From Methanobacteriota archaeon (lineage in GTDB: Archaea > Hydrothermarchaeota > Hydrothermarchaeia > Hydrothermarchaeales > JACRDW01), in assembly GCA_016212785.1 (NCBI GenBank), contig JACRDW010000117.1, positions 1-13,999 on the forward strand: a stretch of 13,999 bases of DNA, in the 5' to 3' direction. A model generated the notes under the pieces. The model ran no database searches. It saw only the letters and a list, made by a program, of their open reading frames with translations, and was not told the origin of the DNA. Below are positions 5,769 to 11,972 of this stretch, one piece after another; position 1 is the first letter of the stretch; every line of letters starts with the position of its first letter. Made by a program: the position numbers and the translations under genes.

Positions 5769-6500
5769 CTATAAGTGAATGCAGTCTCCTGAGATAATTT
5801 TTTCTATGCCTTCCTGCGTTTCGACGAAAAGCTCTCCGTTCTCGCCGAGGTCTCTCGCTATTCCCTCGATTGTTCTTCTGTCAGTTATTATTCTAACTTT
5901 TCTTCCAATCGTGCTTGCAGATTTTTTCCATTCTTCTTTTAATTTTGAAAAGCCCTGCTTTTGAAAAATTTTATAGAGTTTCTCGAATTCTTCAAGCAGC
6001 TGCTCTACTAATTCGTCCCGCAAAATCTCTTTGTTCAACTCATTTTTAATAGTCGTTGCGACGCCTCTAAATTCGCCCGGAAAAGAGTCTATGTCGATGT
6101 TTGCATTTATTCCTATGCCTGCTACTATATAGTCAATTCTGTCTATCCCTGCGCTAATCTCGGTCAAAACCCCGCATACTTTTTTCTCGTTTATCAGAAC
6201 GTCGTTCGGCCACTTCAGTTTGCACTTTAGATTATACAACTCTGACAGCGTTTTTGCAACCGCAAGCCCTGCGATTAAGGTGAGAGGTGCTGCCTGGGAA
6301 GGACTCATCTTCGGCCTTAGAATAATTGACATCCAAACTCCGCCTTTAGGGGAGAACCACTCCCTTCCCTTGCGACCCCTTCCTTTCTTCTGTATCTCTG
6401 AAATTACTACAGTGCCTTCCGGAGCGCCTTCTATGGCAAGCCGCTTCGCAACGTCGTTGGTCGAGTCCACTTCGCTGAAATGCTCGATTCTGAATTGCAT
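5769..6500 (-). CDS. birA: Biotin--protein ligase (BirA catalytic type)
   Basis: A 243-residue ligase that adenylates biotin and transfers it to the acceptor lysine of biotin-dependent enzymes, here presumably PycB. It shows the substrate-binding motif KKGRGRKGREW (residues ~38-48), GGVWMSIILRP, KWPNDVLI (~97-104), CGVLTEI and IVAGIGINAN, then a small C-terminal domain. There is no N-terminal DNA-binding domain, so it is a monofunctional ligase and not a bio-operon repressor. The ATG is probably leaderless, with a TATA-like TTATTCATAT about 25 nt upstream (6519-6529 region, minus). It is followed by bioY and shares a 45-bp divergent promoter region with the cupin gene. Confidence 0.95.
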   Translation of the reverse strand: MQFRIEHFSEVDSTNDVAKRLAIEGAPEGTVVISEIQKKGRGRKGREWFSPKGGVWMSIILRPKMSPSQAAPLTLIAGLAVAKTLSELYNLKCKLKWPNDVLINEKKVCGVLTEISAGIDRIDYIVAGIGINANIDIDSFPGEFRGVATTIKNELNKEILRDELVEQLLEEFEKLYKIFQKQGFSKLKEEWKKSASTIGRKVRIITDRRTIEGIARDLGENGELFVETQEGIEKIISGDCIHL

Positions 6501-6505
6501 ACAAG

Positions 6506-6515
6506 CTTATATAAA
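6506..6515 (+). promoter_or_regulatory. TATA box of the cupin gene, in a divergent promoter region
   Basis: CTTATATAAA is about 30 nt before the cupin ATG. On the opposite strand birA would use a separate TATA-like sequence near 6519-6529, so the two promoters face away and overlap in 45 bp. Confidence 0.5.
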
Positions 6516-6545
6516 CGAATATGAATAAATAAAGTTCGGTAAAAA

Positions 6546-6884
6546 ATGGAGGATGTTGTAGTTGTCAGGAAGGGGGAGAGCAAAAAAACAATCAATCTCG
6601 GGGCAGGACCGATTCGCCTGCTCGCAAAGAGCGAAACGCTCGAAGGCATGACCGTGGAGATAGAGCCCGGCAAGGGCATACCGAAGGTTTATTCTCACGA
6701 GGGGGAGGAAATTCGCATCGTGCTCGAGGGGGAAATAGAAGTTGAAGTATCGGGCAAGAAATACCTCCTTAAACAAGGCGACGTGATGTGGCAGAAATCC
6801 AAGCTGCTCCACAAAATAAGAAATCCCGGAAAGAAAAAGGCAGTTTATTTTTCTGTGGATATTCCTCCATCGCTTGAGTGGTAA
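6546..6884 (+). CDS. Small single-domain cupin protein
   Basis: A 112-residue protein with one conserved beta-barrel cupin fold: YSHEGEEIRIVLEGEIEVEV (motif 1, ~53-72) and GDVMWQKSKLLHKIRNPG (motif 2, ~79-96). Candidate metal ligands are His and Glu in motif 1 and His in motif 2; the usual second His of the HxH motif is Gly here. Small cupins of this sort are ligand-binding or metal-binding proteins of varied function; the substrate is unknown. It is the only plus-strand gene in the biotin cluster and converges on pycA, separated by an 11-bp inverted repeat. Confidence 0.85.
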   Translation: MEDVVVVRKGESKKTINLGAGPIRLLAKSETLEGMTVEIEPGKGIPKVYSHEGEEIRIVLEGEIEVEVSGKKYLLKQGDVMWQKSKLLHKIRNPGKKKAVYFSVDIPPSLEW

Positions 6885-6929
6885 AATTTCCCGACTAAAA
6901 CTGGGGGCGTTCACTTTCCGGGAAATTTT
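6883..6929. terminator. Bidirectional terminator-like inverted repeat between cupin and pycA
   Basis: AAAATTTCCCG (6883-6893) and CGGGAAATTTT (6919-6929) are perfect inverted copies around a 25-nt loop. It sits exactly between the convergent stops of the cupin gene and pycA, and each strand ends in Ts after the stem. A termination or 3'-end stabilising role is inferred from position and symmetry. Confidence 0.65.
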
Positions 6930-6934
6930 GGTAG

Positions 6935-8410
6935 CTATTCAGCTTTCTTTACCATGCTCATGTACGAGCTCACAGCCGCCGAAATCGCAACGATTCTTTT
7001 GTCGTCTCTGAAGATTTCCTGCAGCTTTGACTCTCTGGCTTTGTCCGCCTCGATTATCGCAGGTATCTTGGCTATGATGTTGCGCTCCTCTATGAAGTCC
7101 GTGGAAAGCTCGCCCTGCTGAAACGCCTCGTCGTTCATCACAGCTTTATGGAATGGTATGTTCGTGGTTACTCCTGAGATGATGTACTCTGTGAGCGCTC
7201 TGTTCATCCTCGCAATTGTCTCGCGCCTGTTCCTCCCCCAGGCGACGAGCTTTGAAATCATCGGGTCATAATAAGGTGAAATTGTATAGCCCATTCTAAC
7301 GCCCGAGTCTATCCTTATTCCAGGTCCTCCCGGAGAGCGGTATCTCGTAATCTTTCCCGGCGAAGGTGCAAAGTCGTTTAGCGGGTCTTCTGCATTTATT
7401 CTGCACTCAATCGCATGTCCGAAGTGCTTTACTTCCTTCGGCCCTATTTCCAGCTCTTCTCCGGCAGCGATTTTTATCTGCTCCTTTACCAGGTCTATCC
7501 CAGTCGTTATTTCTGTTATTGGATGCTCTACCTGCAGGCGGGTGTTCATCTCCAGGAAGTAGAACTTTCCCTTCGAGTAGATGAATTCCACGGTGCCTGC
7601 GTTTTCATATTTAACGGCACGTGCAGACTTAACTGCCAGAGTGCCTATTTTTTTCCTGAGCTGCTCCGTAACAATTGGCGAAGGCGTCTCTTCAATCAAC
7701 TTTTGATGCCTGCGCTGAATTGAGCACTCCCTCTCGTTTACGTGAATGGTATTGCCTTTAGAATCTGCGAGTACCTGAAATTCTATGTGCCTCGGCTTCG
7801 CGAGGTATTTCTCAATGAAAAGCGTTGCATCGCCGAAGGCAGACTTTGCCACCGCCTGCGTGGATTCTATTACGTGCTCGAGCTCTTCTCTCCTGCTTAC
7901 TACCTTCATTCCTATGCCGCCTCCGCCAGCTGAAGCCTTGAGCACGATTGGATAGCCGATTTCTTCTGCTATGTCAACAGCTTTGTCTGCGTCGTCAATC
8001 TCCCCGTCCGAGCCGGGTACTATTGGTACACTAGCTTTCTTCATTATTTTTCTTGCCTCGATTTTATTTCCCATCTTTTCCATCGCTCTGCTCGAAGGAC
8101 CTATGAACTTAATGCCCTGCTCTTCGCACGCTCTCGCAAAGTTTGCGTTCTCAGCAAGAAAGCCATAGCCGGGGTGAATCGCCTCTGCTTTGGTTTTCTC
8201 TGCAACATCTATTATTGAATCGATGTTGAGATAGCTCTGACTTGCAGGTGCAGGACCTATGAGGTAAGCTTCGTCCGCATACTTGGCGTGCAGCGCATTT
8301 TTGTCCGCCTCTGAAAAAACAGCTACGGTTGCGATGCCCATCTCTCTGCACGCCCGCATTACACGGATTGCGATTTCACCGCGGTTTGCTATGAGGATTT
8401 TGTTGAACAT
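6935..8410 (-). CDS. pycA: Pyruvate carboxylase subunit A (biotin carboxylase)
   Basis: A 491-residue biotin carboxylase that uses ATP and bicarbonate to carboxylate biotin on its partner. Order: N-terminal domain starting [23 protein letters not shown]-grasp domain with the glycine loop [14 protein letters not shown] (~158-171), [17 protein letters not shown] (~202-218) and the catalytic region [41 protein letters not shown]; and the C-terminal domain with [12 protein letters not shown]. The family includes acetyl-CoA carboxylase AccC; PycB nearby makes PycA the better name. The start is probably leaderless, with TATATTAAG about 30 nt upstream. The methyltransferase-tail repeat copy 1 lies directly upstream of its promoter. 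Confidence 0.94.
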   Translation of the reverse strand: MFNKILIANRGEIAIRVMRACREMGIATVAVFSEADKNALHAKYADEAYLIGPAPASQSYLNIDSIIDVAEKTKAEAIHPGYGFLAENANFARACEEQGIKFIGPSSRAMEKMGNKIEARKIMKKASVPIVPGSDGEIDDADKAVDIAEEIGYPIVLKASAGGGGIGMKVVSRREELEHVIESTQAVAKSAFGDATLFIEKYLAKPRHIEFQVLADSKGNTIHVNERECSIQRRHQKLIEETPSPIVTEQLRKKIGTLAVKSARAVKYENAGTVEFIYSKGKFYFLEMNTRLQVEHPITEITTGIDLVKEQIKIAAGEELEIGPKEVKHFGHAIECRINAEDPLNDFAPSPGKITRYRSPGGPGIRIDSGVRMGYTISPYYDPMISKLVAWGRNRRETIARMNRALTEYIISGVTTNIPFHKAVMNDEAFQQGELSTDFIEERNIIAKIPAIIEADKARESKLQEIFRDDKRIVAISAAVSSYMSMVKKAE

Positions 8411-8448
8411 AATTATAGGTGAGTTCGAGCACTTAATATATTTTTTGT

Positions 8449-8466
8449 AGCGAACAGTAGTTCGCT
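8449..8466. repeat. Perfect 7-bp hairpin next to methyltransferase-tail copy 1
   Basis: AGCGAAC-AGTA-GTTCGCT, stem 7 bp, loop 4 nt. It abuts TGTGCTCTCG, the same junction at which an element is inserted in tail copy 2 (9266/9267). The right arm (GTTCGCT) overlaps sequence conserved in the intact methyltransferase 3' end, so the left arm looks like an added inverted copy. Confidence 0.55.
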
Positions 8467-8495
8467 GTGCTCTCGCCCTTCTCGGGCTTTCTGAA
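8461..8495 (-). pseudogene. Remnant of a methyltransferase 3' tail (tail copy 1)
   Basis: A 35-bp stretch, 30 of 35 identical to 9817-9851, the end of the intact methyltransferase gene. Read on the minus strand in the matching frame it gives [16 protein letters not shown], against LYVFRKPGENESTAKF in the real protein. A stop lies a short way upstream in this frame and nothing else of the gene remains. It sits between the pycA promoter and the first toxin-antitoxin operon. The gap 8411-8566 otherwise holds only promoters. Confidence 0.7.
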
Positions 8496-8530
8496 GACGT
8501 AAGTTTCTTTATCTGGTTATCAAAAAGATA

Positions 8531-8539
8531 TTTATATTA
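8531..8539 (+). promoter_or_regulatory. TATA box of toxin-antitoxin operon 1
   Basis: TTTATATTA, about 30 nt before the ATG at 8567, in the position expected for a leaderless or short-leader mRNA. Confidence 0.55.
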
Positions 8540-8566
8540 GATATTCCATAAGAATATTTGGTAACG

Positions 8567-8839
8567 ATGGAAATCTCCTACAAAGGGCTTCCTCTCAGAC
8601 TGACAAAAAGTGCTTACTATGAACTTAAAGAGCTTGGCATGGACTTATACGACGTCGTGGAAATCCTCGAAGAAGGCTACAAGTGCTCTACGTGCGAAAG
8701 AAAAGAAGGTGTCATAGAGAAATGCCTCGACATCGACAATAAAACGATAAAAGTCGTCATTGCCAAATCCTACGAGTTTTGGTCCGAGCGGGAAGTATAT
8801 GCAATAATCCATGTCGGAAAATTCAAGGTGAAAAAATGA
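8567..8839 (+). CDS. Probable toxin of a type II toxin-antitoxin pair (DUF4258/MqsR-like)
   Basis: A 90-residue small basic protein with an alpha-beta layout: YYELKELGMDLYDVVEILEEG (helical), a Cys pair CSTC (~44-47), then KTIKVVIAKSYEF and EVYAIIHVGKFKVK (strands). The order resembles small RNase-type toxins of the DUF4258/MqsR group, but I recognise it mainly by its partner: the stop overlaps the start of a YgiT-type zinc-finger/AbrB antitoxin (ATGA overlap), a standard toxin-first arrangement. The ATG at 8567 is preferred over an in-frame TTG at 8558 because it fits the TATA spacing. Target RNA unknown. Confidence 0.65.
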   Translation: MEISYKGLPLRLTKSAYYELKELGMDLYDVVEILEEGYKCSTCERKEGVIEKCLDIDNKTIKVVIAKSYEFWSEREVYAIIHVGKFKVKK

Positions 8840-9147
8840 GAAAAGAAAAAATGAAATGTGTCAAGTGCGATGAGTGGGCTGAAGAAACCGGGGTAGTCGT
8901 GGATGGGTTCAAAATGCGCGCCTGGAAGTGCAGCGAGTGCGGGGAAGAATATCTCAATCCAGAGGACGCAGAAAAAGCGCTGATATTGAACAAATACAAA
9001 AAGGGCATAAAGGTCAAGGTCGGCGCGCTCGGCGACTCCACGATTGTAAGAATTCCCAAAGAACTCGCACATGCACTTGGCTTGACAAAAGGAAAGGAAG
9101 TCGAAATAAAGTCGAAGGACGCGAAGCACATCGAGGTTGTGCTTTGA
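8836..9147 (+). CDS. Antitoxin: YgiT-type zinc finger fused to an AbrB/MazE domain
   Basis: A 103-residue protein. The N-terminal half has two CxxC pairs, CVKC (8-11) and CSEC followed by GEEYLNPEDAE (~34-48), which match the zinc-binding MqsA/YgiT type. The C-terminal half, VKVGALGDSTIVRIPKELAH then ALGLTKGKEVEIK, is an AbrB/SpoVT swapped-hairpin DNA-binding domain. In this class the zinc part binds the toxin and the other part binds the operon promoter (known for relatives). The start at 8836 overlaps the toxin stop. The gene ends 8 bp before methyltransferase-tail copy 2. Confidence 0.8.
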   Translation: MRKEKMKCVKCDEWAEETGVVVDGFKMRAWKCSECGEEYLNPEDAEKALILNKYKKGIKVKVGALGDSTIVRIPKELAHALGLTKGKEVEIKSKDAKHIEVVL

Positions 9148-9154
9148 CTACTAT

Positions 9155-9294
9155 TTCATGCTCTCCCTGAACTTCGCTCTTTCGCAAGAAAGAATGACAC
9201 TTGCGTGAGCAAGACCGCCAGCTTTCGCAAGAAAGAATGGCGGGCATGCCAGCTTCCTTACGGAATTGTGCTCTCGTTTTTCTTGGGCTTTCTG
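9155..9294 (-). pseudogene. Remnant of a methyltransferase 3' tail split by a hairpin-element insertion (tail copy 2)
   Basis: 9155-9177 matches 9799-9821 at 20 of 23 positions, and 9267-9294 matches 9822-9849 at 25 of 28. Both belong to the 3' end of the intact methyltransferase. The 89 bp between (9178-9266) has no counterpart there. On the minus strand the frame reads RKPKKNEST, then the insert, then AKFRESMK and a stop, mirroring ESTAKFEESMK of the intact protein. It lies between toxin-antitoxin operons 1 and 2, pointing against both. Confidence 0.75.
9178..9266. repeat. Three-hairpin elements in tandem (copy R2) inside tail copy 2
   Basis: The insert has one full unit at 9222-9266: CTTTC-GCAA-GAAAG, a middle TGGC...GCCA piece, then TTCC-TTAC-GGAA. 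To its left is a second, modified unit: CTTTC-GCAA-GAAAG again (9179-9192), then a nested hairpin CTTGC-GTGA-GCAAG (9200-9213) where the middle hairpin would be, sharing the CTTTC hairpin at 9222 as its right arm. The right end CGGAAT followed by TG is the same as in copy R1. Confidence 0.75.
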
Positions 9295-9335
9295 CATGAG
9301 AAATATTTTTAAGGTTAAAACGATGTTAGTGATAC

Positions 9336-9521
9336 ATGGAAAGAACATTATTAAAAGAGATTATTACCAAGCTCGACAGGCTGGACGAAAAGTTAACTAA
9401 CTTCATAGGATTCTTTGATCTGCCGCCTAAGGAGAAAGCAGAGCTGCAAGAGGATATAGAGGCTTATAGGAAGGGGAAGCTAGAAGTAGTCACTCTGGAA
9501 GAGGCAGAAAAACTTGTTTAG
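9336..9521 (+). CDS. Antitoxin of a RelBE-type pair
   Basis: A 61-residue acidic protein. It starts with a helical or coiled region (LLKEIITKLDRLDEKLTNFI), followed by LPPKEKAELQEDIEAYRKGK and a C-terminal TLEEAEKLV, the pattern of short archaeal RelB-like antitoxins that wrap the toxin. It has a TATA-like AAATATTTTTAAGG at 9301-9314, about 28 nt before the ATG, and so a very short leader. The RelE toxin gene overlaps its 3' end by 8 bp. Specific family membership is inferred from the partner. Confidence 0.75.
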   Translation: MERTLLKEIITKLDRLDEKLTNFIGFFDLPPKEKAELQEDIEAYRKGKLEVVTLEEAEKLV

Positions 9522-9771
9522 CGTTGTCGTAAAGAAGGCCGCTCTAAAAGAAATCAAAAAAGAAACCAAAGAGACAAAGAGAAGAATTTTCAAATCGCTA
9601 GAAAAACTGGAAAATCCTTTTTCTGTGCCTTACGAGAAACTCAGAGGAGAGGAGAACGTTTACCGTATAAGAGTTGGAGACTTCAGGGTTATTTATTATG
9701 TAGACAAGGACAAAAACGAGGCTGTGGTTTTCAGAATAAGAAGGAGAGGCAGAGCGTATGAGGGGCTTTGA
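9514..9771 (+). CDS. relE: RelE/ParE-family toxin
   Basis: An 85-residue basic protein of typical RelE length. It begins MFSVVVKKAALKEIKK; the central YEKLRGEENVYRIRVGDFRVIYYVD and the terminal VVFRIRRRGRAYEGL are the hallmarks of RelE-type ribosome-dependent mRNA interferases. The start is TTG, overlapping the antitoxin by 8 bp, with GAGG 9 nt upstream; no alternative start precedes the conserved region. It ends 20 bp before the stop of the methyltransferase, tail to tail. Confidence 0.85.
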   Translation: MFSVVVKKAALKEIKKETKETKRRIFKSLEKLENPFSVPYEKLRGEENVYRIRVGDFRVIYYVDKDKNEAVVFRIRRRGRAYEGL

Positions 9772-9791
9772 TCGCTTGAAAGAAGATGCTG

Positions 9792-10808
9792 TTACCGCTT
9801 CATGCTCTCCTCAAACTTCGCTGTGCTCTCGTTTTCCCCGGGCTTTCTGAACACATACAGATGCTCATGTGCAATCAAATAAAAGTCGTACTTGCTGCCA
9901 CGCCACTTCTCGCGGGTGCTTTTCATCTTCCACTGAAGTTTGATGATATCCTCGCGCAGAATGAAACCTGCTCCTAAAAATGCTTGTAATACTCTTGCTG
10001 AAATTGGAATATAGTGCTTGTGCTTTCGAGTGTCGCCGATTAAAATTGCGCAGTGCTTGCCGGGTTTTAAAACCCTGAAACTTTCGTCTGCGACTTTTTT
10101 CATTTCCTCGACGAACTCAGAGACTTTTCTGGAGCTTGATAAATCGCCTTCTACTTTGTTGTTGGAGTATGCAATGATGCCTGCGTATGGTGGGTGCGCT
10201 ACGATTAGGTCGATGGAGTCATTGGCAATCAGGTTGAGGTTTCTTGCGTCACCCACGTAGGTTTTTATTTCGGGCTCTTTGTACCCCTCTGCTGTCTCTC
10301 TGGCGATAGGTGCTGCCAACTGCCACTCCCCAGATGAAAGAGGTGAATAAGTAAAGTTCAGTCTATCCCTTGCGACCATAATTGCATCTGGATTTATATC
10401 TACCCCGATTGCATTTCTCTGTAGCAGCTTACATTCAACCAGCGTTGTTCCAGAGCCAACCATTTGGTCGAGTATGAGTTCGCCCTTCTGCGTGTAGCGC
10501 AGAATGAGATTCCGAGGAATGAAAGGAGACCAGTTGCCTCGATAGTTACCTATGTGGGTTGCCCAGTCGCCGCGATCCGGGAATGACCAAATAGTCGTGG
10601 TTTCGGGTTTAAAGTCTTTTGGAGCGAAGTGTGAAATGTTCCACTTTTCATGGAGCTTAACTCTGACGTTTTCGATTTCAACTTCTTTGTGAGTTTTGAG
10701 GAAGTTCTTATAGTCCTCGTGTGCAATTTCTCTCATTAAAATATACTTTTTATACCGAAATATTTCCGTATCATTATCTGACAAAACTTTAGCAAGAGCA
10801 TTTCCCAT
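9792..10808 (-). CDS. DNA methyltransferase, N4-cytosine/N6-adenine type
   Basis: A 338-residue S-adenosylmethionine-dependent methyltransferase. IWSFPDRGDWATHIGNYRGN (~74-93) precedes motif I, LILDQMVGSGTTLVE (~111-125), and motif IV, LIVAHPPYAGI (~206-216). The catalytic tetrapeptide is HPPY, in place of the more usual DPPY or SPPY. The C-terminus EHLYVFRKPG is a common ending of this class. It is likely the modification half of a type II restriction system with the neighbouring gene at 10842. It has its own promoter: TTTATATAATATATC begins right after the stop of that gene, about 25 nt from the ATG. Its 3' end is repeated twice downstream (8461-8495, 9155-9294). Confidence 0.88.
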   Translation of the reverse strand: MGNALAKVLSDNDTEIFRYKKYILMREIAHEDYKNFLKTHKEVEIENVRVKLHEKWNISHFAPKDFKPETTTIWSFPDRGDWATHIGNYRGNWSPFIPRNLILRYTQKGELILDQMVGSGTTLVECKLLQRNAIGVDINPDAIMVARDRLNFTYSPLSSGEWQLAAPIARETAEGYKEPEIKTYVGDARNLNLIANDSIDLIVAHPPYAGIIAYSNNKVEGDLSSSRKVSEFVEEMKKVADESFRVLKPGKHCAILIGDTRKHKHYIPISARVLQAFLGAGFILREDIIKLQWKMKSTREKWRGSKYDFYLIAHEHLYVFRKPGENESTAKFEESMKR

Positions 10809-10841
10809 AAGAGAAAATTATTTCGTGATATATTATATAAA

Positions 10842-11327
10842 CTATCCTCTCATTCTCTGTAATGTGGCCGTGTTTATTACATAAAATCTATCTTTTACGC
10901 CGAAAGCTTTGTAAAGCTCCTGTGTTAATGAACCGTCTGGGTAATTTGTCTTTTCTTGTATCATGATTAACTCCGTTGTAGCTAAGATAAATTCCACACT
11001 GAATTCCCCGACTTTATTCAATTCCTCAAATTTTTTGATATGGCTTTTTTCAAAATATTGTAATTTGGGTGGATAGTAGTTTATTGGTTTCAGACTATCG
11101 TAAACATTTAATAAGTGATCTCTTAACCTTAAGGTTAGTTCTGGCATATAGGCATGTTTAACGTACATCTCGACGATTAGATGTATGTGTTTTGGAGTTC
11201 GTAGTCGCTTTTCAGGTTGTTTGAACATTAGTCTGAAGTCAAAAGGAGACTCCTCTTTTGTACCGGGTATTGTATAAATTTCTACTCCTTCGTCAGTAGT
11301 ATAAATCAAATCTCTTCTTCCACTCAT
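10842..11327 (-). CDS. Uncharacterised protein next to the methyltransferase, possible cognate restriction endonuclease
   Basis: A 161-residue protein from the ATG at 11327; an upstream TTG at 11360 is unlikely because the TATA-like TTATAAAATAA (11368-11378, minus) would place transcription start after it. The protein starts MSGRRDLIYTTDEGVEIYTI, has RTPKHIHLIVEMYVKH and LTLRLRDHLLNVYDSLKP in the middle, and ends FYVINTATLQRMRG. I do not recognise the family and see no clear PD-(D/E)xK motif. The suggestion of a nuclease rests on position: same strand as the methyltransferase, 33 bp away, with a divergent wHTH regulator. AT-rich, unlike the flanking carboxylase genes. Confidence 0.5.
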   Translation of the reverse strand: MSGRRDLIYTTDEGVEIYTIPGTKEESPFDFRLMFKQPEKRLRTPKHIHLIVEMYVKHAYMPELTLRLRDHLLNVYDSLKPINYYPPKLQYFEKSHIKKFEELNKVGEFSVEFILATTELIMIQEKTNYPDGSLTQELYKAFGVKDRFYVINTATLQRMRG

Positions 11328-11360
11328 TAAACTTGGAATTGATACTTGGAGATAAATCAA

Positions 11361-11395
11361 TAGTTACATTATTTTATAACTAAGTTAAAATAAAT
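11361..11395. promoter_or_regulatory. Divergent promoter with symmetric half-sites, candidate operator
   Basis: TAGTTA (11361-11366), TAACTA (11377-11382) and the palindrome TAACT-A-AGTTA (11377-11387) overlap the TATA-like sequences for both the leftward gene (11368-11378) and the rightward regulator (TTAAAATAAAT, 11385-11395). A related AGTT-GT-AACT lies at 11898-11907, upstream of the zinc-ribbon gene. A winged-helix protein bound here could control both directions. Confidence 0.4.
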
Positions 11396-11416
11396 GTATA
11401 AAAATCAAATAACCAT

Positions 11417-11686
11417 ATGGACTGGGATACTGTAAGTTTTGTCATGTCTGGCAATCTTAGGTTTAGAACATTAGTAGAGTTGAAAGGAGCGCAAAAGACC
11501 CCAAGCGACCTAAGAGAAGTTTTTGGTTGTCCGATAAGTCATGTAAGTAAAACTCTTAAAGAGCTTGAAGGGAGGAATTTGATAAAATGTCTCACACCAG
11601 AAAGACGAAAAATAAAATTCTTCACGATAACAGATGGAGGGAAAAAAATTTTAGATGAGATAAATAAAGTAACTTCTAAGACTTGA
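11417..11686 (+). CDS. Winged helix-turn-helix transcriptional regulator
   Basis: An 89-residue single-domain regulator. FRTLVELKGAQKTPSDLREVF, then CPISHVSKTLKELEGRNLIK (recognition helix, ~37-56), then TPERRKIKFFTITDGGKKIL (wing), match ArsR/MarR-like archaeal winged helices. No ligand or metal-binding residues are evident. It is divergent from the putative nuclease gene, so it may act like the control proteins of restriction systems, delaying or balancing nuclease expression (inference). Probably leaderless: the TATA-like element at 11385-11395 is about 27 nt before the ATG. Its last 11 bp overlap the end of the zinc-ribbon gene, tail to tail. Confidence 0.85.
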   Translation: MDWDTVSFVMSGNLRFRTLVELKGAQKTPSDLREVFGCPISHVSKTLKELEGRNLIKCLTPERRKIKFFTITDGGKKILDEINKVTSKT

Positions 11687-11870
11687 CGCCGCTATTTTTC
11701 AAAATTTTTGGTTCTCCGTCTAACTCCGGATATTCGAAAGTTTTAAACTTTTTACCGTTGTCCCAAGTTACTTTTCTAATTACAATGATTGAGCTACAAT
11801 CTGTGCATGTAAATGCATTATTAAAACACTCGTTAAAGTTTAACGATTTATTACAAACTGGACATCTCAT
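11676..11870 (-). CDS. Small zinc-ribbon protein
   Basis: A 64-residue protein with two CxxC pairs, CPVC (3-6) and CTDC (~22-25), followed by IIVIRKVTWDNG, a compact zinc ribbon. Function unknown; such proteins bind DNA, RNA or partner proteins. A TATA-like TTTATATATTAG lies about 40 nt upstream (around 11908-11919, minus) next to AGTT-GT-AACT, similar to half-sites in the divergent promoter at 11361. It may belong to the restriction/TA island; the base composition is AT-rich like its neighbours. Confidence 0.65.
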   Translation of the reverse strand: MRCPVCNKSLNFNECFNNAFTCTDCSSIIVIRKVTWDNGKKFKTFEYPELDGEPKILKNSGVKS

Positions 11871-11897
11871 TTTCTCACTTCTGTTATAGTGTAATTA

Positions 11898-11907
11898 AGT
11901 TGTAACT
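11898..11907. promoter_or_regulatory. Candidate operator before the zinc-ribbon gene
   Basis: AGTT-GT-AACT is a short palindrome directly downstream of the gene's TATA-like element (minus strand). It shares its half-sites with 11361-11387. A short motif in AT-rich DNA could recur by chance. Confidence 0.3.
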
Positions 11908-11972
11908 AATATATAAATATTTTTATTGCCTGCTTCACTCTCTATTTATAAATTCCGATCAAAAATCAGTAA

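Noticed and set aside
8558..8566. TTG start of the first toxin
   Set aside because: It would precede the likely transcription start; the ATG at 8567 fits the TATA spacing better.
8779..8835. N-terminal extension of the zinc-finger antitoxin
   Set aside because: It overlaps the toxin gene almost entirely; the ATG at 8836 gives the standard 4-bp overlap and starts just before the first CxxC.
9179..9235. CRISPR-like array from repeated CTTTCGCAAGAAAG
   Set aside because: Only two copies of a short palindrome with a single 29-bp interval and no cas genes; better explained by hairpin elements.
9151..9348. A 65-codon minus-strand gene between the two TA operons
   Set aside because: It is the methyltransferase-tail remnant plus hairpin insert read in mixed frames; no family resemblance and no promoter of its own.
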